Assembly (NCBI RefSeq): GCF_002895435.1 | Contig: NZ_POYJ01000003.1 | Location: forward strand, 62,001 to 126,000 | Origin: Aquimarina sediminis | Lineage (GTDB): Bacteria > Bacteroidota > Bacteroidia > Flavobacteriales > Flavobacteriaceae | Direction of reading: 5' to 3' | Length of the DNA stretch: 64,000 nt | Shown: positions 8,753 to 17,821 of the stretch, piece by piece | Numbering within the stretch: the stretch's first letter is position 1 | How the letters are laid out: each line of letters starts with the position of its first letter | Position numbers and translations under genes: made by a program | The notes under the pieces: generated by a model | Databases searched by the model: none | What the model was told of the DNA's origin: nothing | The model's input: the letters and a program-made list of their open reading frames with translations, nothing else

Positions 8753-9898
8753 TTAGATCCTACACAATACTTCTGCTGCACGTTTCAAGGTATCTTCTGT
8801 TTTAGCAAAACAAAAACGAAGCACTTTATCATCCTGATTATTCAAGTTAAAGACAGAAACAGGAATTGAAGCTATTTTGTATTCTTTTGTTAGTCTTTGG
8901 GCAAAAGCAACATCACCTTCATTAGTAATATCAGAATAATTCAATACCTGAAAGTAAGTTCCGGAAGCTGGTGTGAATTTAAAACGAGAATCTTTAATCA
9001 AAGATAAAAACAGATCGCGTTTGGCTTGGTATAAATCTGGTAGCGAGAGATAATTTTCGGGAGTTTTGATATATTCAGACAATGCATATTGGGTAGGGTG
9101 ATTACTGCAAAAAATGTTAAACTGATGCACTTTTCTAAATTCTTTCATAAGGTCTGAAGGTGCAAGACAATATCCTGTTTTCCATCCAGTAATATGAAAA
9201 GTTTTTCCAAACGAAGCAGTGATAAACGCACGTTCTGCCAAACCAGGAAATAATGCAGCACTTTGATGGGGTTGTCCATCAAAGACGATATGCTCATACA
9301 CTTCATCACTTAATAAGATAATATCTGTATTCTTAAGTAATTTTTCTAATTGAAGCATATCATCATTAGATAAAATGCTTCCACTTGGGTTGTGAGGAGA
9401 ATTGATAATCACCATTTTGGTTTTTGAAGTGATTTTTGATGCTACTTCCTGCCAATCCACTTTAAAACTTGGAGCAGACAATTGTATAGGAACGATCGTT
9501 CCTCCAAACAATTTGATAGAAGGCTCATAAGAATCATATGCTGGTTTAAAAATGATTACCTCATCTCCTGGATTTATAAATGTGGCAATAATAGTAAAGA
9601 TAGCTTGGGTTGCACCAGAGGTAATCGTGATTTCGGATTCGGGATGGTATCCCCGATTGTAGAGGCTATACGTTTTTTGTGCGATTACTTCTCTTAATGA
9701 CAAGAGTCCTGGCATAGGGGCATATTGATTATACCCTTTTTGCATGGCAGTTGAGACCAGATTAATAAGTTCTGGACTTACCTCAAAATTAGGAAAACCC
9801 TGAGAAAGATTAATCGCCTCGTATTGAGAAGCGAGCTGACTCATTACCGTAAATATGGTGGTAGAAACCTCTGGAAGTTTGGAATTGATATTTTGCAT
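8753..9898 (-). CDS. Methionine aminotransferase (class I/II, PLP-dependent)
   Basis: PLP-dependent aminotransferase of fold type I, 381 residues. It resembles the YbdL/KAT group that uses methionine and similar amino acids: the N-terminus reads ...SQLASQYEAINLSQGFPNF. The PLP-binding Lys232 lies in ASFGKTFHITGWKTGYC. NSPHNPSG and the SDEVYEHIVFDG strand are also conserved, and Arg in LRFCFAK anchors the substrate carboxylate. The protein is cytosolic. It converges on dinB with no gap, so the two transcripts must overlap at their 3' ends. Substrate preference is inferred from family resemblance. Confidence 0.87.
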   Translation of the reverse strand: MQNINSKLPEVSTTIFTVMSQLASQYEAINLSQGFPNFEVSPELINLVSTAMQKGYNQYAPMPGLLSLREVIAQKTYSLYNRGYHPESEITITSGATQAIFTIIATFINPGDEVIIFKPAYDSYEPSIKLFGGTIVPIQLSAPSFKVDWQEVASKITSKTKMVIINSPHNPSGSILSNDDMLQLEKLLKNTDIILLSDEVYEHIVFDGQPHQSAALFPGLAERAFITASFGKTFHITGWKTGYCLAPSDLMKEFRKVHQFNIFCSNHPTQYALSEYIKTPENYLSLPDLYQAKRDLFLSLIKDSRFKFTPASGTYFQVLNYSDITNEGDVAFAQRLTKEYKIASIPVSVFNLNNQDDKVLRFCFAKTEDTLKRAAEVLCRI

Positions 9899-10046
9899 AA
9901 TGTAAAATTAGCATATTTGTAAAAAAAGGCACTGTTTTTTGTTTAAAGTTGATTATTGATTTCAAACGTTTTAGTGGGTAATGTTCAACAAAGCTAATTC
10001 CTTTTTTATATTCATTATAAATAGTGGAACAAACCCAAGTTAAAGC

Positions 10047-10077
10047 TTGGCAAAAACAGTAGTGAGTCCTATTTTTG
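10047..10077 (+). promoter_or_regulatory. Promoter of the sdhCAB operon
   Basis: TTG at 10047-10049, a 20-base spacer and TATTTTTG at 10070-10077 match the Bacteroidota -33/-7 promoter consensus exactly. The -7 element ends 29 bases before the ATG at 10107. This argues against an upstream TTG start at 10047, which falls inside the promoter. Confidence 0.65.
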
Positions 10078-10106
10078 TTTTCCAATTAACTAAACGTTTT
10101 TATATA

Positions 10107-10766
10107 ATGGGTGGATTGATAAAATCTTCAATAGCTAGAAAAGTAGCCATGGCACTATCCGGACTTTTCTTAGTTTTTTTCTTATTACAACACTTTACCA
10201 TCAATTTAACTTCAATTTTCAGCGCAGATACATTTAACGAGTTGTCTCATTTTATGGGTACAAATCCGTTAGTGCAATTTGCACTACAGCCTGTATTGAT
10301 TTTTGGAGTAGTTTTTCACTTTATAATGGGGTTTGTATTAGAGATCAAAAACAGAAATGCCAGAGCTGTTAAATATGCAAAATATAATGGAGGAGCTAAT
10401 TCTTCTTGGATGTCTAGAAATATGATTTATTCTGGATTAGTAGTTCTTGCCTTTTTGGGACTTCACTTTTATGACTTTTGGGTTCCAGAAATAGTTCATA
10501 AATATATAGAGTTTGCACCAGAAGATCCTACACGATATTATACAGAATTACTTCATAAATTTGAGAGTCCTATTCGTACAGGACTATATGTAGTTTCGTT
10601 TGTGTTTTTAGCATTGCACTTGTGGCATGGGTTTGCATCTTCGTTTCAATCTGTAGGATTTAATAATAAGTACTCGGTAGCAGCAACCAAATTTGCTAAA
10701 GTTTTTGCAATAGGAGTTCCTCTAGGATTTGTTATTGTTGCTTTAGTGCTTCATTTTACTCATTAA
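10107..10766 (+). CDS. sdhC: Succinate dehydrogenase / fumarate reductase cytochrome b subunit
   Basis: Membrane anchor of succinate:quinone oxidoreductase (respiratory complex II), 219 residues from the ATG at 10107. Five hydrophobic helices are visible, beginning with a [19 protein letters not shown] helix. His residues in these helices ([37 protein letters not shown]) supply haem b ligands. The single large subunit, with no sdhD, is typical of the type B enzymes of Bacteroidota and epsilon-proteobacteria. It is the first gene of the operon, 13 bases before sdhA. Confidence 0.93.
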   Translation: MGGLIKSSIARKVAMALSGLFLVFFLLQHFTINLTSIFSADTFNELSHFMGTNPLVQFALQPVLIFGVVFHFIMGFVLEIKNRNARAVKYAKYNGGANSSWMSRNMIYSGLVVLAFLGLHFYDFWVPEIVHKYIEFAPEDPTRYYTELLHKFESPIRTGLYVVSFVFLALHLWHGFASSFQSVGFNNKYSVAATKFAKVFAIGVPLGFVIVALVLHFTH

Positions 10767-10779
10767 AAACACCACTATT

Positions 10780-12795
10780 ATGTCAATTTTAGATTCTAAA
10801 ATACCTGAAGGTCCACTGGCAGATAAGTGGACAAAACATAAAAATACAATTAACCTGGTTAATCCAGCCAACAAGAGAAATATTGATATTATCGTTGTAG
10901 GTACAGGATTAGCAGGAGGAAGTGCAGCTGCTTCATTGGCTGAACTGGGATATAATGTAAAAACTTTTTGCTATTCTGATTCTCCTAGAAGGGCTCATTC
11001 AATCGCAGCGCAAGGAGGTATTAATGCCGCAAAGAACTATCAAGGAGATGGGGATTCTAATTACCGATTATTTTATGATACGGTAAAAGGAGGAGATTAT
11101 AGATCTCGTGAGGCTAACGTATATAGATTAGCAGAAGTTTCAGGAAATATAATCGACCAATGTGTAGCACAAGGAGTACCTTTTGCACGTGAATATGGTG
11201 GATTATTAGATAATCGTTCTTTTGGTGGGGTATTAGTATCCCGTACATTTTATGCAAAAGGGCAAACAGGGCAACAATTACTTCTGGGAGCCTATTCTGC
11301 TATGAATAGACAGATTAATCGAGGGAAAATACAGCCATTTAACCGTCATGAAATGCTAGACTTGGTTAAAGTTGACGGAAAAGCGAGAGGGATCATCGCT
11401 CGAAATTTGGTTACAGGAGAAATCGAAAGACATTCTGCTCATGCCGTAGTATTAGCATCTGGAGGATATGGAAATGTATTCTTTTTGAGTACTAATGCAA
11501 TGGGAAGTAATGTGATGGCAGCATGGAGAGCGCACAGAAGAGGAGCTTACTTTGCAAATCCTTGTTATACGCAGATTCATCCTACATGTATACCTGTTTC
11601 GGGAGATCATCAGTCTAAATTAACGTTGATGTCTGAATCACTTCGTAATGATGGTCGTATATGGGTACCAAAAAGAATTGAAGATGCCGTAGCAATACGA
11701 GAAGGTAAGTTAAAACCAACACAACTTTCTGAAGAAGAGAGAGATTATTACTTAGAGCGTCGTTATCCTGCATTTGGTAACCTGGTACCTCGAGATGTAG
11801 CCTCTAGAGCTGCAAAAGAACGTTGTGATGCTGGTTTTGGAGTTAATAAAACAGGAGAAGCTGTTTATCTTGATTTTGCATCTGCAATTCAACGATACGG
11901 AAAGGAAAAAGCATTGACTTCTGGAATCCATAACCCTTCTAAAGATGAAATTACTAAACTAGGTGAAGGCGTTATCGAAAGTAAATACGGTAACCTGTTT
12001 CAAATGTATGAGAAAATTGTAGATGAAAATCCATACATAACACCAATGATGATCTATCCGGCTGTACATTACACTATGGGTGGTCTTTGGGTAGATTATA
12101 ATTTACAAACTACAGTACCGGGTTGTTATGCTGCAGGAGAAGCGAATTTCTCTGACCATGGAGCAAATCGTTTGGGAGCATCTGCTTTGATGCAAGGTTT
12201 GGCAGATGGATATTTTGTATTACCATATACAATTGGAGATTATTTGTCTCATGATATTCGTACAGGAAAAATACCAACAGATACCCCGGAGTTTGACCAA
12301 GCCGAAAAAGAAGTAAAAGAAAGAATAGAGAAGTTAATGAACGGATCTGGGCAGCATTCTGTGGATTATTACCATAAGAAGTTAGGTAAGATCATGTGGA
12401 ATAAATGTGGAATGTCTCGTAACGAGAAAGATCTAAAAGAAGCAATAGGCGAAATAGCAGAATTGCGTGCAGATTTCTGGAAAAATGTTAAAGTACCAGG
12501 AACTACAGATAGTATGAATCCTGAATTAGAAAAAGCTGGAAGAGTAGCTGATTTCTTAGAATTAGGAGAGTTATTTGCAAAAGATGCATTACATCGTAAT
12601 GAATCTTGTGGAGGACACTTTAGAGAAGAATCTGTAGAACAATCCGGAGAACAAAAAGGAGAAGCCCTTAGAGATGACAAAAACTATAAGTATGTAGCCG
12701 CCTGGGAGTATAAGGGAGAGCCTAAAGATGCCGAATTACATAAAGAAGATCTTGTCTTCGATAACATTGAATTAAAAACACGTTCTTATAAATAA
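10780..12795 (+). CDS. sdhA: Succinate dehydrogenase / fumarate reductase flavoprotein subunit
   Basis: Catalytic FAD subunit of complex II, 671 residues, oxidising succinate to fumarate on the cytoplasmic face. The dinucleotide-binding segment [21 protein letters not shown] lies near residues 37-57. It is followed by [18 protein letters not shown], whose His carries the covalent FAD. Further motifs are the substrate-site HPTCIP, the catalytic Arg region ([11 protein letters not shown]) and [10 protein letters not shown]. The second FAD contact is [19 protein letters not shown]. The length matches Bacteroidota type B enzymes, which are longer than the E. coli protein. The gene sits between sdhC and sdhB with short gaps. 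Confidence 0.97.
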   Translation: MSILDSKIPEGPLADKWTKHKNTINLVNPANKRNIDIIVVGTGLAGGSAAASLAELGYNVKTFCYSDSPRRAHSIAAQGGINAAKNYQGDGDSNYRLFYDTVKGGDYRSREANVYRLAEVSGNIIDQCVAQGVPFAREYGGLLDNRSFGGVLVSRTFYAKGQTGQQLLLGAYSAMNRQINRGKIQPFNRHEMLDLVKVDGKARGIIARNLVTGEIERHSAHAVVLASGGYGNVFFLSTNAMGSNVMAAWRAHRRGAYFANPCYTQIHPTCIPVSGDHQSKLTLMSESLRNDGRIWVPKRIEDAVAIREGKLKPTQLSEEERDYYLERRYPAFGNLVPRDVASRAAKERCDAGFGVNKTGEAVYLDFASAIQRYGKEKALTSGIHNPSKDEITKLGEGVIESKYGNLFQMYEKIVDENPYITPMMIYPAVHYTMGGLWVDYNLQTTVPGCYAAGEANFSDHGANRLGASALMQGLADGYFVLPYTIGDYLSHDIRTGKIPTDTPEFDQAEKEVKERIEKLMNGSGQHSVDYYHKKLGKIMWNKCGMSRNEKDLKEAIGEIAELRADFWKNVKVPGTTDSMNPELEKAGRVADFLELGELFAKDALHRNESCGGHFREESVEQSGEQKGEALRDDKNYKYVAAWEYKGEPKDAELHKEDLVFDNIELKTRSYK

Positions 12796-12801
12796 AAAGC
12801 T

Positions 12802-13548
12802 ATGAATCTTACACTAAAAATATGGCGTCAAAAAGATGCCAAGTCACAAGGAAAGATAGTAGACTATCAAGTAAAAGGAATTGAGGGAGACATGTCTTTC
12901 TTAGAAATGTTAGACGTGTTAAATGAGCAACTGATTAATAAAGGTGAAGACCCTGTAGTTTTTGATCATGACTGTAGAGAAGGTATTTGTGGTGCTTGTT
13001 CGCTACAAATTAATGGAGAACCTCATGGACCTGACCGATTAGTTACAACCTGTCAGTTACATATGCGTAAATTTAAGGATGGAGATACCATTTATATAGA
13101 ACCATTTAGAGCTAAAGCATTTCCGGTAGTTAAAGATTTAATGGTTGATCGTTCTTCTTTTGAGCGTATCCAACAGTCAGGAGGGTATATATCTGTAAAT
13201 ACTTCTGGTAATACTCAGGATGCAAATGCAATCCCAATTCCCAAAAAAGATGCAGATGAGGCAATGGATGCAGCAACCTGTATTGGTTGTGGAGCATGTG
13301 TTGCAGCATGTAAAAATGCTTCTGCAATGTTGTTTACTTCAGCCAAAGTTTCACAGTTTGCATTATTACCACAAGGACAGGTAGAAGCAACAGAACGAGT
13401 GCTGGCAATGGTAAATCAAATGGATGAAGAAGGGTTCGGTAACTGTACAAATACAGGTGCTTGCGAAATAGAATGCCCTAAAGGAATTTCTTTGGAAAAT
13501 ATTGCTCGTATGAACCGTGAATACTTAAAAGCGAGTACAAAAGGATAA
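12802..13548 (+). CDS. sdhB: Succinate dehydrogenase / fumarate reductase iron-sulfur subunit
   Basis: Electron-transfer subunit of complex II, 248 residues. The plant-type [2Fe-2S] site is [11 protein letters not shown] plus a later Cys in TTCQL. The ferredoxin half carries [16 protein letters not shown] and [15 protein letters not shown], the ligands for the [4Fe-4S] and [3Fe-4S] clusters. It starts 6 bases after sdhA and is followed by a strong hairpin terminator, so it closes the sdhCAB operon. Confidence 0.97.
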   Translation: MNLTLKIWRQKDAKSQGKIVDYQVKGIEGDMSFLEMLDVLNEQLINKGEDPVVFDHDCREGICGACSLQINGEPHGPDRLVTTCQLHMRKFKDGDTIYIEPFRAKAFPVVKDLMVDRSSFERIQQSGGYISVNTSGNTQDANAIPIPKKDADEAMDAATCIGCGACVAACKNASAMLFTSAKVSQFALLPQGQVEATERVLAMVNQMDEEGFGNCTNTGACEIECPKGISLENIARMNREYLKASTKG

Positions 13549-13570
13549 TAAAAACCTTTCTCAATACATA

Positions 13571-13603
13571 AAAAAACCGAAGTATATGTTGCTTCGGTTT
13601 TTT
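13571..13603 (+). terminator. Rho-independent terminator of sdhCAB
   Basis: AAAAAACCGAAG at 13571-13582 and CTTCGGTTTTTT at 13592-13603 form a perfect 12-base stem with a 9-base loop ending in a T-run. Confidence 0.88.
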
Positions 13604-13784
13604 GTTTTATATGTCTATAGTATTTCTGGATTTTGGATTTAAAAAAAATATGAGATTAGCTTCGTTTTTTATGATTTTAAAATGAGTACTGTGTGTTGAT
13701 AATCAGTATATTAGTATGTGTTTTCAAATCATTGATGTTTTTGTAAGAAAACCACTCACTCACTAATCTTTTAAAACCTAAAAA

Positions 13785-14996
13785 ATGGAAAATGTAACTG
13801 CTTCTATAGGATCATCAAAGGTTCATATAGAATTTTTAAACGAAAAATGTAGAATTGATAGTAACTTCTTTGATCTTTTGATAGAATCATTAGAAAAAGC
13901 GAGTAGTTCTGCAAAAAAGAATCTAGATGCTGATTTATATGCTGCATTGGATTGGCCGACAAATGTAGATGATTATATAGAATATTTGTATTCTTTTAGT
14001 AAATGGGCACCTCAACAGAGTGGAGAGAAGGCTTGGAAAAATCCTGAAGATGGGCAAAGCCAGGAAGTGTATGATAGGTTATGCCATTTTTATTGGCTAA
14101 TTGATCAAAGAGTCGGAAATGATGGAAATACCATAGTAGAAAATATTCCATGGTTCAGTAAGTGGTTAGTCGAGTATGCCAAATATTGGGGAAGTTTTCT
14201 GAATACAACAGAATCTTTTAATGAAGAAATTCTGGAATCATTTATCAAATATTCTCCGAAGTATAGGGTAGAAGATTCTATGGTTGATGGAAAGCCTAAC
14301 AATCCTAGTGGATGGTTGACGTTTAATCAGTTCTTTGCAAGAGAACTAAACCCTGGTTTACGTCCAATAGAAAATCCAACAGATAATACAATTATAACAT
14401 GTCCTGCAGATTGTACTTATAAGCAAACCTATGCTATAGATGCTGATTCTAAAATCCCAAAAATAAAAATGAAAAAGACTCATGAGTATGCAAGTGTCGA
14501 AAAACTACTGGAAGGAAGTCAGTATAAGGATGCATTTGCTAACGGTACTTTTGTGCATTATTTTTTGGGTCCCTACTCTTATCATCGATTTCATACTCCA
14601 GTAGCTGGTTTTATACGAGAATGTTATCCTATACAGGGACTTGTGTACCTAGATGTTCATATAACAGAGAATCAATTTAATGCTCCGGATCAATCTCAGG
14701 GAGGGTATGAATTTACTCAGGCAAGAGGTGTAATCACAATTGATACTACAAATTCTGATTATGGTAATGTGGGGATTGTTGCAGTGATTCCGATTGGTAT
14801 GTGTCAGGTTTCTTCAGTTAATATGATTGCTACACCAAATAGACAATGCCTCAAAGGCGATGAGTTTGGGTATTTTCTGTTTGGAGGATCTGATATCATT
14901 GTGTTGTTTCAGGAAGGTGTAAATCCTGAGATTAATACAAGTTTGGATTATAGACATTATGGAAGAGAAATGGCTAAAGGAAAGATATTATATTAA
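13785..14996 (+). CDS. Phosphatidylserine decarboxylase-family enzyme with PsiD-like N-terminal domain
   Basis: Pyruvoyl-dependent decarboxylase homologue of 403 residues. The C-terminal half is the phosphatidylserine decarboxylase fold, with a YHRFHTPVAGFI strand and a GGSD motif (Ser369). Ser369 is the expected self-cleavage site that would become the pyruvoyl group. The N-terminal 150 or so residues (WSPQ-like WAPQQSG, then YDRLCHFYWLIDQ) resemble the extra domain of fungal L-tryptophan decarboxylase PsiD and its bacterial relatives. The housekeeping membrane enzyme lacks that domain, and no N-terminal membrane anchor is seen here. The substrate may therefore be an aromatic amino acid or another small molecule instead of phosphatidylserine. 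That part is inference. It is a monocistronic gene between two terminators. Confidence 0.8.
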   Translation: MENVTASIGSSKVHIEFLNEKCRIDSNFFDLLIESLEKASSSAKKNLDADLYAALDWPTNVDDYIEYLYSFSKWAPQQSGEKAWKNPEDGQSQEVYDRLCHFYWLIDQRVGNDGNTIVENIPWFSKWLVEYAKYWGSFLNTTESFNEEILESFIKYSPKYRVEDSMVDGKPNNPSGWLTFNQFFARELNPGLRPIENPTDNTIITCPADCTYKQTYAIDADSKIPKIKMKKTHEYASVEKLLEGSQYKDAFANGTFVHYFLGPYSYHRFHTPVAGFIRECYPIQGLVYLDVHITENQFNAPDQSQGGYEFTQARGVITIDTTNSDYGNVGIVAVIPIGMCQVSSVNMIATPNRQCLKGDEFGYFLFGGSDIIVLFQEGVNPEINTSLDYRHYGREMAKGKILY

Positions 14997-15050
14997 ATCA
15001 TTTACGACGATTTGTAATGTTTTGATTTCGCCATAAAGGTTTAAGAAATA

Positions 15051-15087
15051 AAAAAAACCAAATCATTACGGATGATTTGGTTTTTTT
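15051..15087. terminator. Bidirectional terminator
   Basis: A perfect 16-base stem: AAAAAAACCAAATCAT at 15051-15066 and its complement at 15072-15087, with a 5-base loop TACGG. A- and T-runs on both sides let it serve the decarboxylase gene on the plus strand and the beta-helix gene on the minus strand. Confidence 0.88.
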
Positions 15088-15114
15088 ACTAAAGTTGGAC
15101 GTAGACGATAAAAT

Positions 15115-17568
15115 CTAAAACTTTACGATTTTAGTTTCGAAAGTATTATTGTGATTAGCGTAATCAATTTTTAAGATATAAGCTCCATCTGCAAGGTTTT
15201 CGAGATTTATCTCGAACTCTTTTTGATTAGGAGATAACTCTATTACTTGTTTGCCAGAAAAACAATATACTTTTAGTTTTTGAATATCCTCCTCTGTCTG
15301 AATATCCAGAACATTAGTTTCTGGGTCATAGGTAATCATAAACGGAGTTTCGGTAATTGGAGTAGGAGGAATAGCCTGATCTACTACATTTACCGTTCTG
15401 GTAACTTCTAAAGCAGGATTTCCAGAGTTGTCAGTGGCATTGTATGTAATGGCATAGGTTCCTATACTATCTTCAAAATTAGAACTGTCTATGATAATCT
15501 CACTACCATCATTTGTTGTAGCTCCGAGCTCTGTATATCCATCGCCTTGTTGTATAATCTGTGGATTATCTCCTTTTAGAGTAATTATTGGTGGTGTAAC
15601 CTGATCTACAACATTGACGGTTCTTGTGACCTCTAACGCAGAATTTCCTGAGTTGTCGGTGGCGTTGTACGTAATGGTATAGGCTCCTATACGATCTTCA
15701 AAACTAGAGCTGTCTATGACTATCTCACTACCGTCATCGGTAGTTGCTCCAAGCTCTGTGTATCCATTGCCTTGTTGTATAACCTGCGGATTATCTCCTT
15801 TTAGAGTGATTATTGGTGGTGTAACATCATCTGGAACGGCTGTTCTAGGGCCATAATGAGGTAATGGTTGCCCGAATTCATAAGCACCAATATCTGGCGA
15901 CCCGTCTGTAACAAAATTATCATTAATGTTGGGTATATTTTCTCCCTTGTCAATTAGAGGGCTAGAGGAAGAAAGGGAGAAGTCATAACTTCCTAGAACT
16001 ACACCATTTTCGTACGAAGTAGGCAAACTTACATTCGCTATTGCAGTAGTATAGTCAAACTGTAATCCATGCATTTCTAGTCCGCTACCACTACGTAAAT
16101 CTGAAATTTGTGCATATTTGATATTATTCCATTTGAACCATGGTTCTCCAGATGTTCCATTTCTAATTGTAGAATACGCATTATAATCCCAGTCTTCTAT
16201 TAGTGAAGTAGCTGGTATGGTATATTCTTCAAAAACATAGTGACTAGAAATCAATACGTTGTTTCTTAGAATTGTATTATGCCATCCAGAATCCGAAGTC
16301 GTTCCTCTTCCTGCTTTGATTGCAGAGTTATGAATGATAATAAGCCCGGCAGGCTTACGATTCATTTTATAAGTAGAGGTTTCCATATTGTTAAATTCAT
16401 TTCGGTATATATAACAGGGACCTCCAAAAACAGGTGCCAGACTAACTCCCATTCGACCATTAGAACCTTTATTTCTCCATATCCGGGTGTTTGCTACCAT
16501 TCCGTCTACTTCTATGATATCGTCTCCTATGTATGAAATATCGTTGTTATGAATATCTAGTGCATACGATTTTTTGTATGGAAGACCATCAGTAGAGATG
16601 CCGTCACCAAAATTTCTAATCAAATTATATCGTATGACATTTCTATTCCCTCTTAGGTCAATACATCTTTCTGAAGGAATTGACCCTGTTGGTACTGGCC
16701 ACGCCGTTCTCCCGTAAAAATAATTATCTGATATTGTTTGATCGTGTTCATGACCATTTTCACGTCGATTAATATACCCGTAATCAACATCTCTAAATGT
16801 ACAGTGCCTAACAGTTACATATTGGGTGTTTTGGGCATCAATACCCCATTTACCATTTTTTATGGTTATGTTTTCTATTACAATATGTTGTATAATATCA
16901 CTAAAAGATCCTAAGGTGATAATTCCAGAATTAGTGTTTTCTCCATCAATTATAGCCGATTCTGAGAGATTTGCTGTAAAAACAATAGGAGCATCAGCAG
17001 TTCCAGAAGCTGTAATTGTAAAATTGGTATAAGTTCCTGATGCCAGATGAAAAACAGATCCTGGTGCTGCATTGTTTGCAGCCTCTTGTAGTCCACGGTA
17101 TGGATCTGAAAGCGTACCGGTTCCTCCACCAGTACCTGGAATCACATAATAGGTCGTTCCAGTATAATCACTGGGAATTTCGGATTTTGTTTTTACGGTA
17201 ATAATTTCTGTTTTTCCGCCTCCATCTGGATCTGCAAGTGTTAGTCTAATATCATAACTTGTACCTGGAGAAAGCCCTACAATTGATCCTGCGTGATGAT
17301 TTAAAGAAAGTAAGCTTCCGTCAACATTGCTGTTAGGGTTCGCCCGCATAGTACGGTAAGCTGGTAAGTATGTTGACGAATTGGATGCTTTATACTCAAT
17401 GGTTAATTGGCTGTCAAAGTTGTTGTCGCCATCAATAGCCCATACTATTCCAATGTTTTCATAAGTGGTTTCAGATGTAATAGATTTTGGGGTTACACTA
17501 TTTTGCGCATAGACATTTGATAAAGGAAGACTAAAAAGAATTCCTAATAAAAAAGAAAATCGATTCAT
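15115..17568 (-). CDS. Secreted beta-helix protein with DUF5011 repeats and T9SS sorting domain
   Basis: Large secreted protein of 817 residues. A signal peptide covers about residues 1-21. A fibronectin III-like domain (about 30-130) is followed by a right-handed parallel beta-helix (about 140-560). Repeated patterns there, such as NITIKNGKWGIDAQN, HCTFRDVDYGY and NAFNNM-type coils, resemble polysaccharide lyases and chondroitinase-B-like folds. Two nearly identical 75-residue Ig-like repeats of the DUF5011 type begin near residue 582 (VTPPIITLKGDNPQ). The C-terminus (from about 735) is a T9SS type A sorting domain ending KIVKF. A polysaccharide-binding or lyase role is likely, but no catalytic residues can be assigned. 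It is monocistronic. Confidence 0.8.
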   Translation of the reverse strand: MNRFSFLLGILFSLPLSNVYAQNSVTPKSITSETTYENIGIVWAIDGDNNFDSQLTIEYKASNSSTYLPAYRTMRANPNSNVDGSLLSLNHHAGSIVGLSPGTSYDIRLTLADPDGGGKTEIITVKTKSEIPSDYTGTTYYVIPGTGGGTGTLSDPYRGLQEAANNAAPGSVFHLASGTYTNFTITASGTADAPIVFTANLSESAIIDGENTNSGIITLGSFSDIIQHIVIENITIKNGKWGIDAQNTQYVTVRHCTFRDVDYGYINRRENGHEHDQTISDNYFYGRTAWPVPTGSIPSERCIDLRGNRNVIRYNLIRNFGDGISTDGLPYKKSYALDIHNNDISYIGDDIIEVDGMVANTRIWRNKGSNGRMGVSLAPVFGGPCYIYRNEFNNMETSTYKMNRKPAGLIIIHNSAIKAGRGTTSDSGWHNTILRNNVLISSHYVFEEYTIPATSLIEDWDYNAYSTIRNGTSGEPWFKWNNIKYAQISDLRSGSGLEMHGLQFDYTTAIANVSLPTSYENGVVLGSYDFSLSSSSPLIDKGENIPNINDNFVTDGSPDIGAYEFGQPLPHYGPRTAVPDDVTPPIITLKGDNPQVIQQGNGYTELGATTDDGSEIVIDSSSFEDRIGAYTITYNATDNSGNSALEVTRTVNVVDQVTPPIITLKGDNPQIIQQGDGYTELGATTNDGSEIIIDSSNFEDSIGTYAITYNATDNSGNPALEVTRTVNVVDQAIPPTPITETPFMITYDPETNVLDIQTEEDIQKLKVYCFSGKQVIELSPNQKEFEINLENLADGAYILKIDYANHNNTFETKIVKF
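15374..15823 (-). repeat. Two tandem 225-base coding repeats (DUF5011 units)
   Basis: Within the beta-helix gene two adjacent copies of 225 bases (75 codons) encode almost identical Ig-like domains. They differ at only about ten residues (for example QVIQQGNGY versus QIIQQGDGY). They look like a fairly recent in-frame duplication. Confidence 0.85.
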
Positions 17569-17821
17569 AATTTGGGGTCGGTTTTTAGTAAAACTTAAAA
17601 AACAACGCGATTTTCATTTCTTAATTGTTAATATATATGTTAATGTTTTGTTACAATGTTTAATTAACTAAATGCATGAAGAATTTTTTAGATGATACTA
17701 ATGTTAATTTATTGAATTCTAAAAATGATGCTGTTGTGTTGTTAAGATTATTTCAAAGTGTGGCATAAGCAGGTTTCTTGTTTTTAAAAGAAAAAACTTT
17801 GTGTAACCTATCTTTATCTTG

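Noticed and set aside
12369..12680. 103-residue minus-strand ORF inside sdhA
   Set aside because: Lies fully antisense to a well-supported gene and is Ser/Phe-rich as expected of an antisense reading.
10780..13548. Missing sdhD as a possible gene loss
   Set aside because: Type B succinate:quinone oxidoreductases have one cytochrome b subunit, so sdhCAB is complete.
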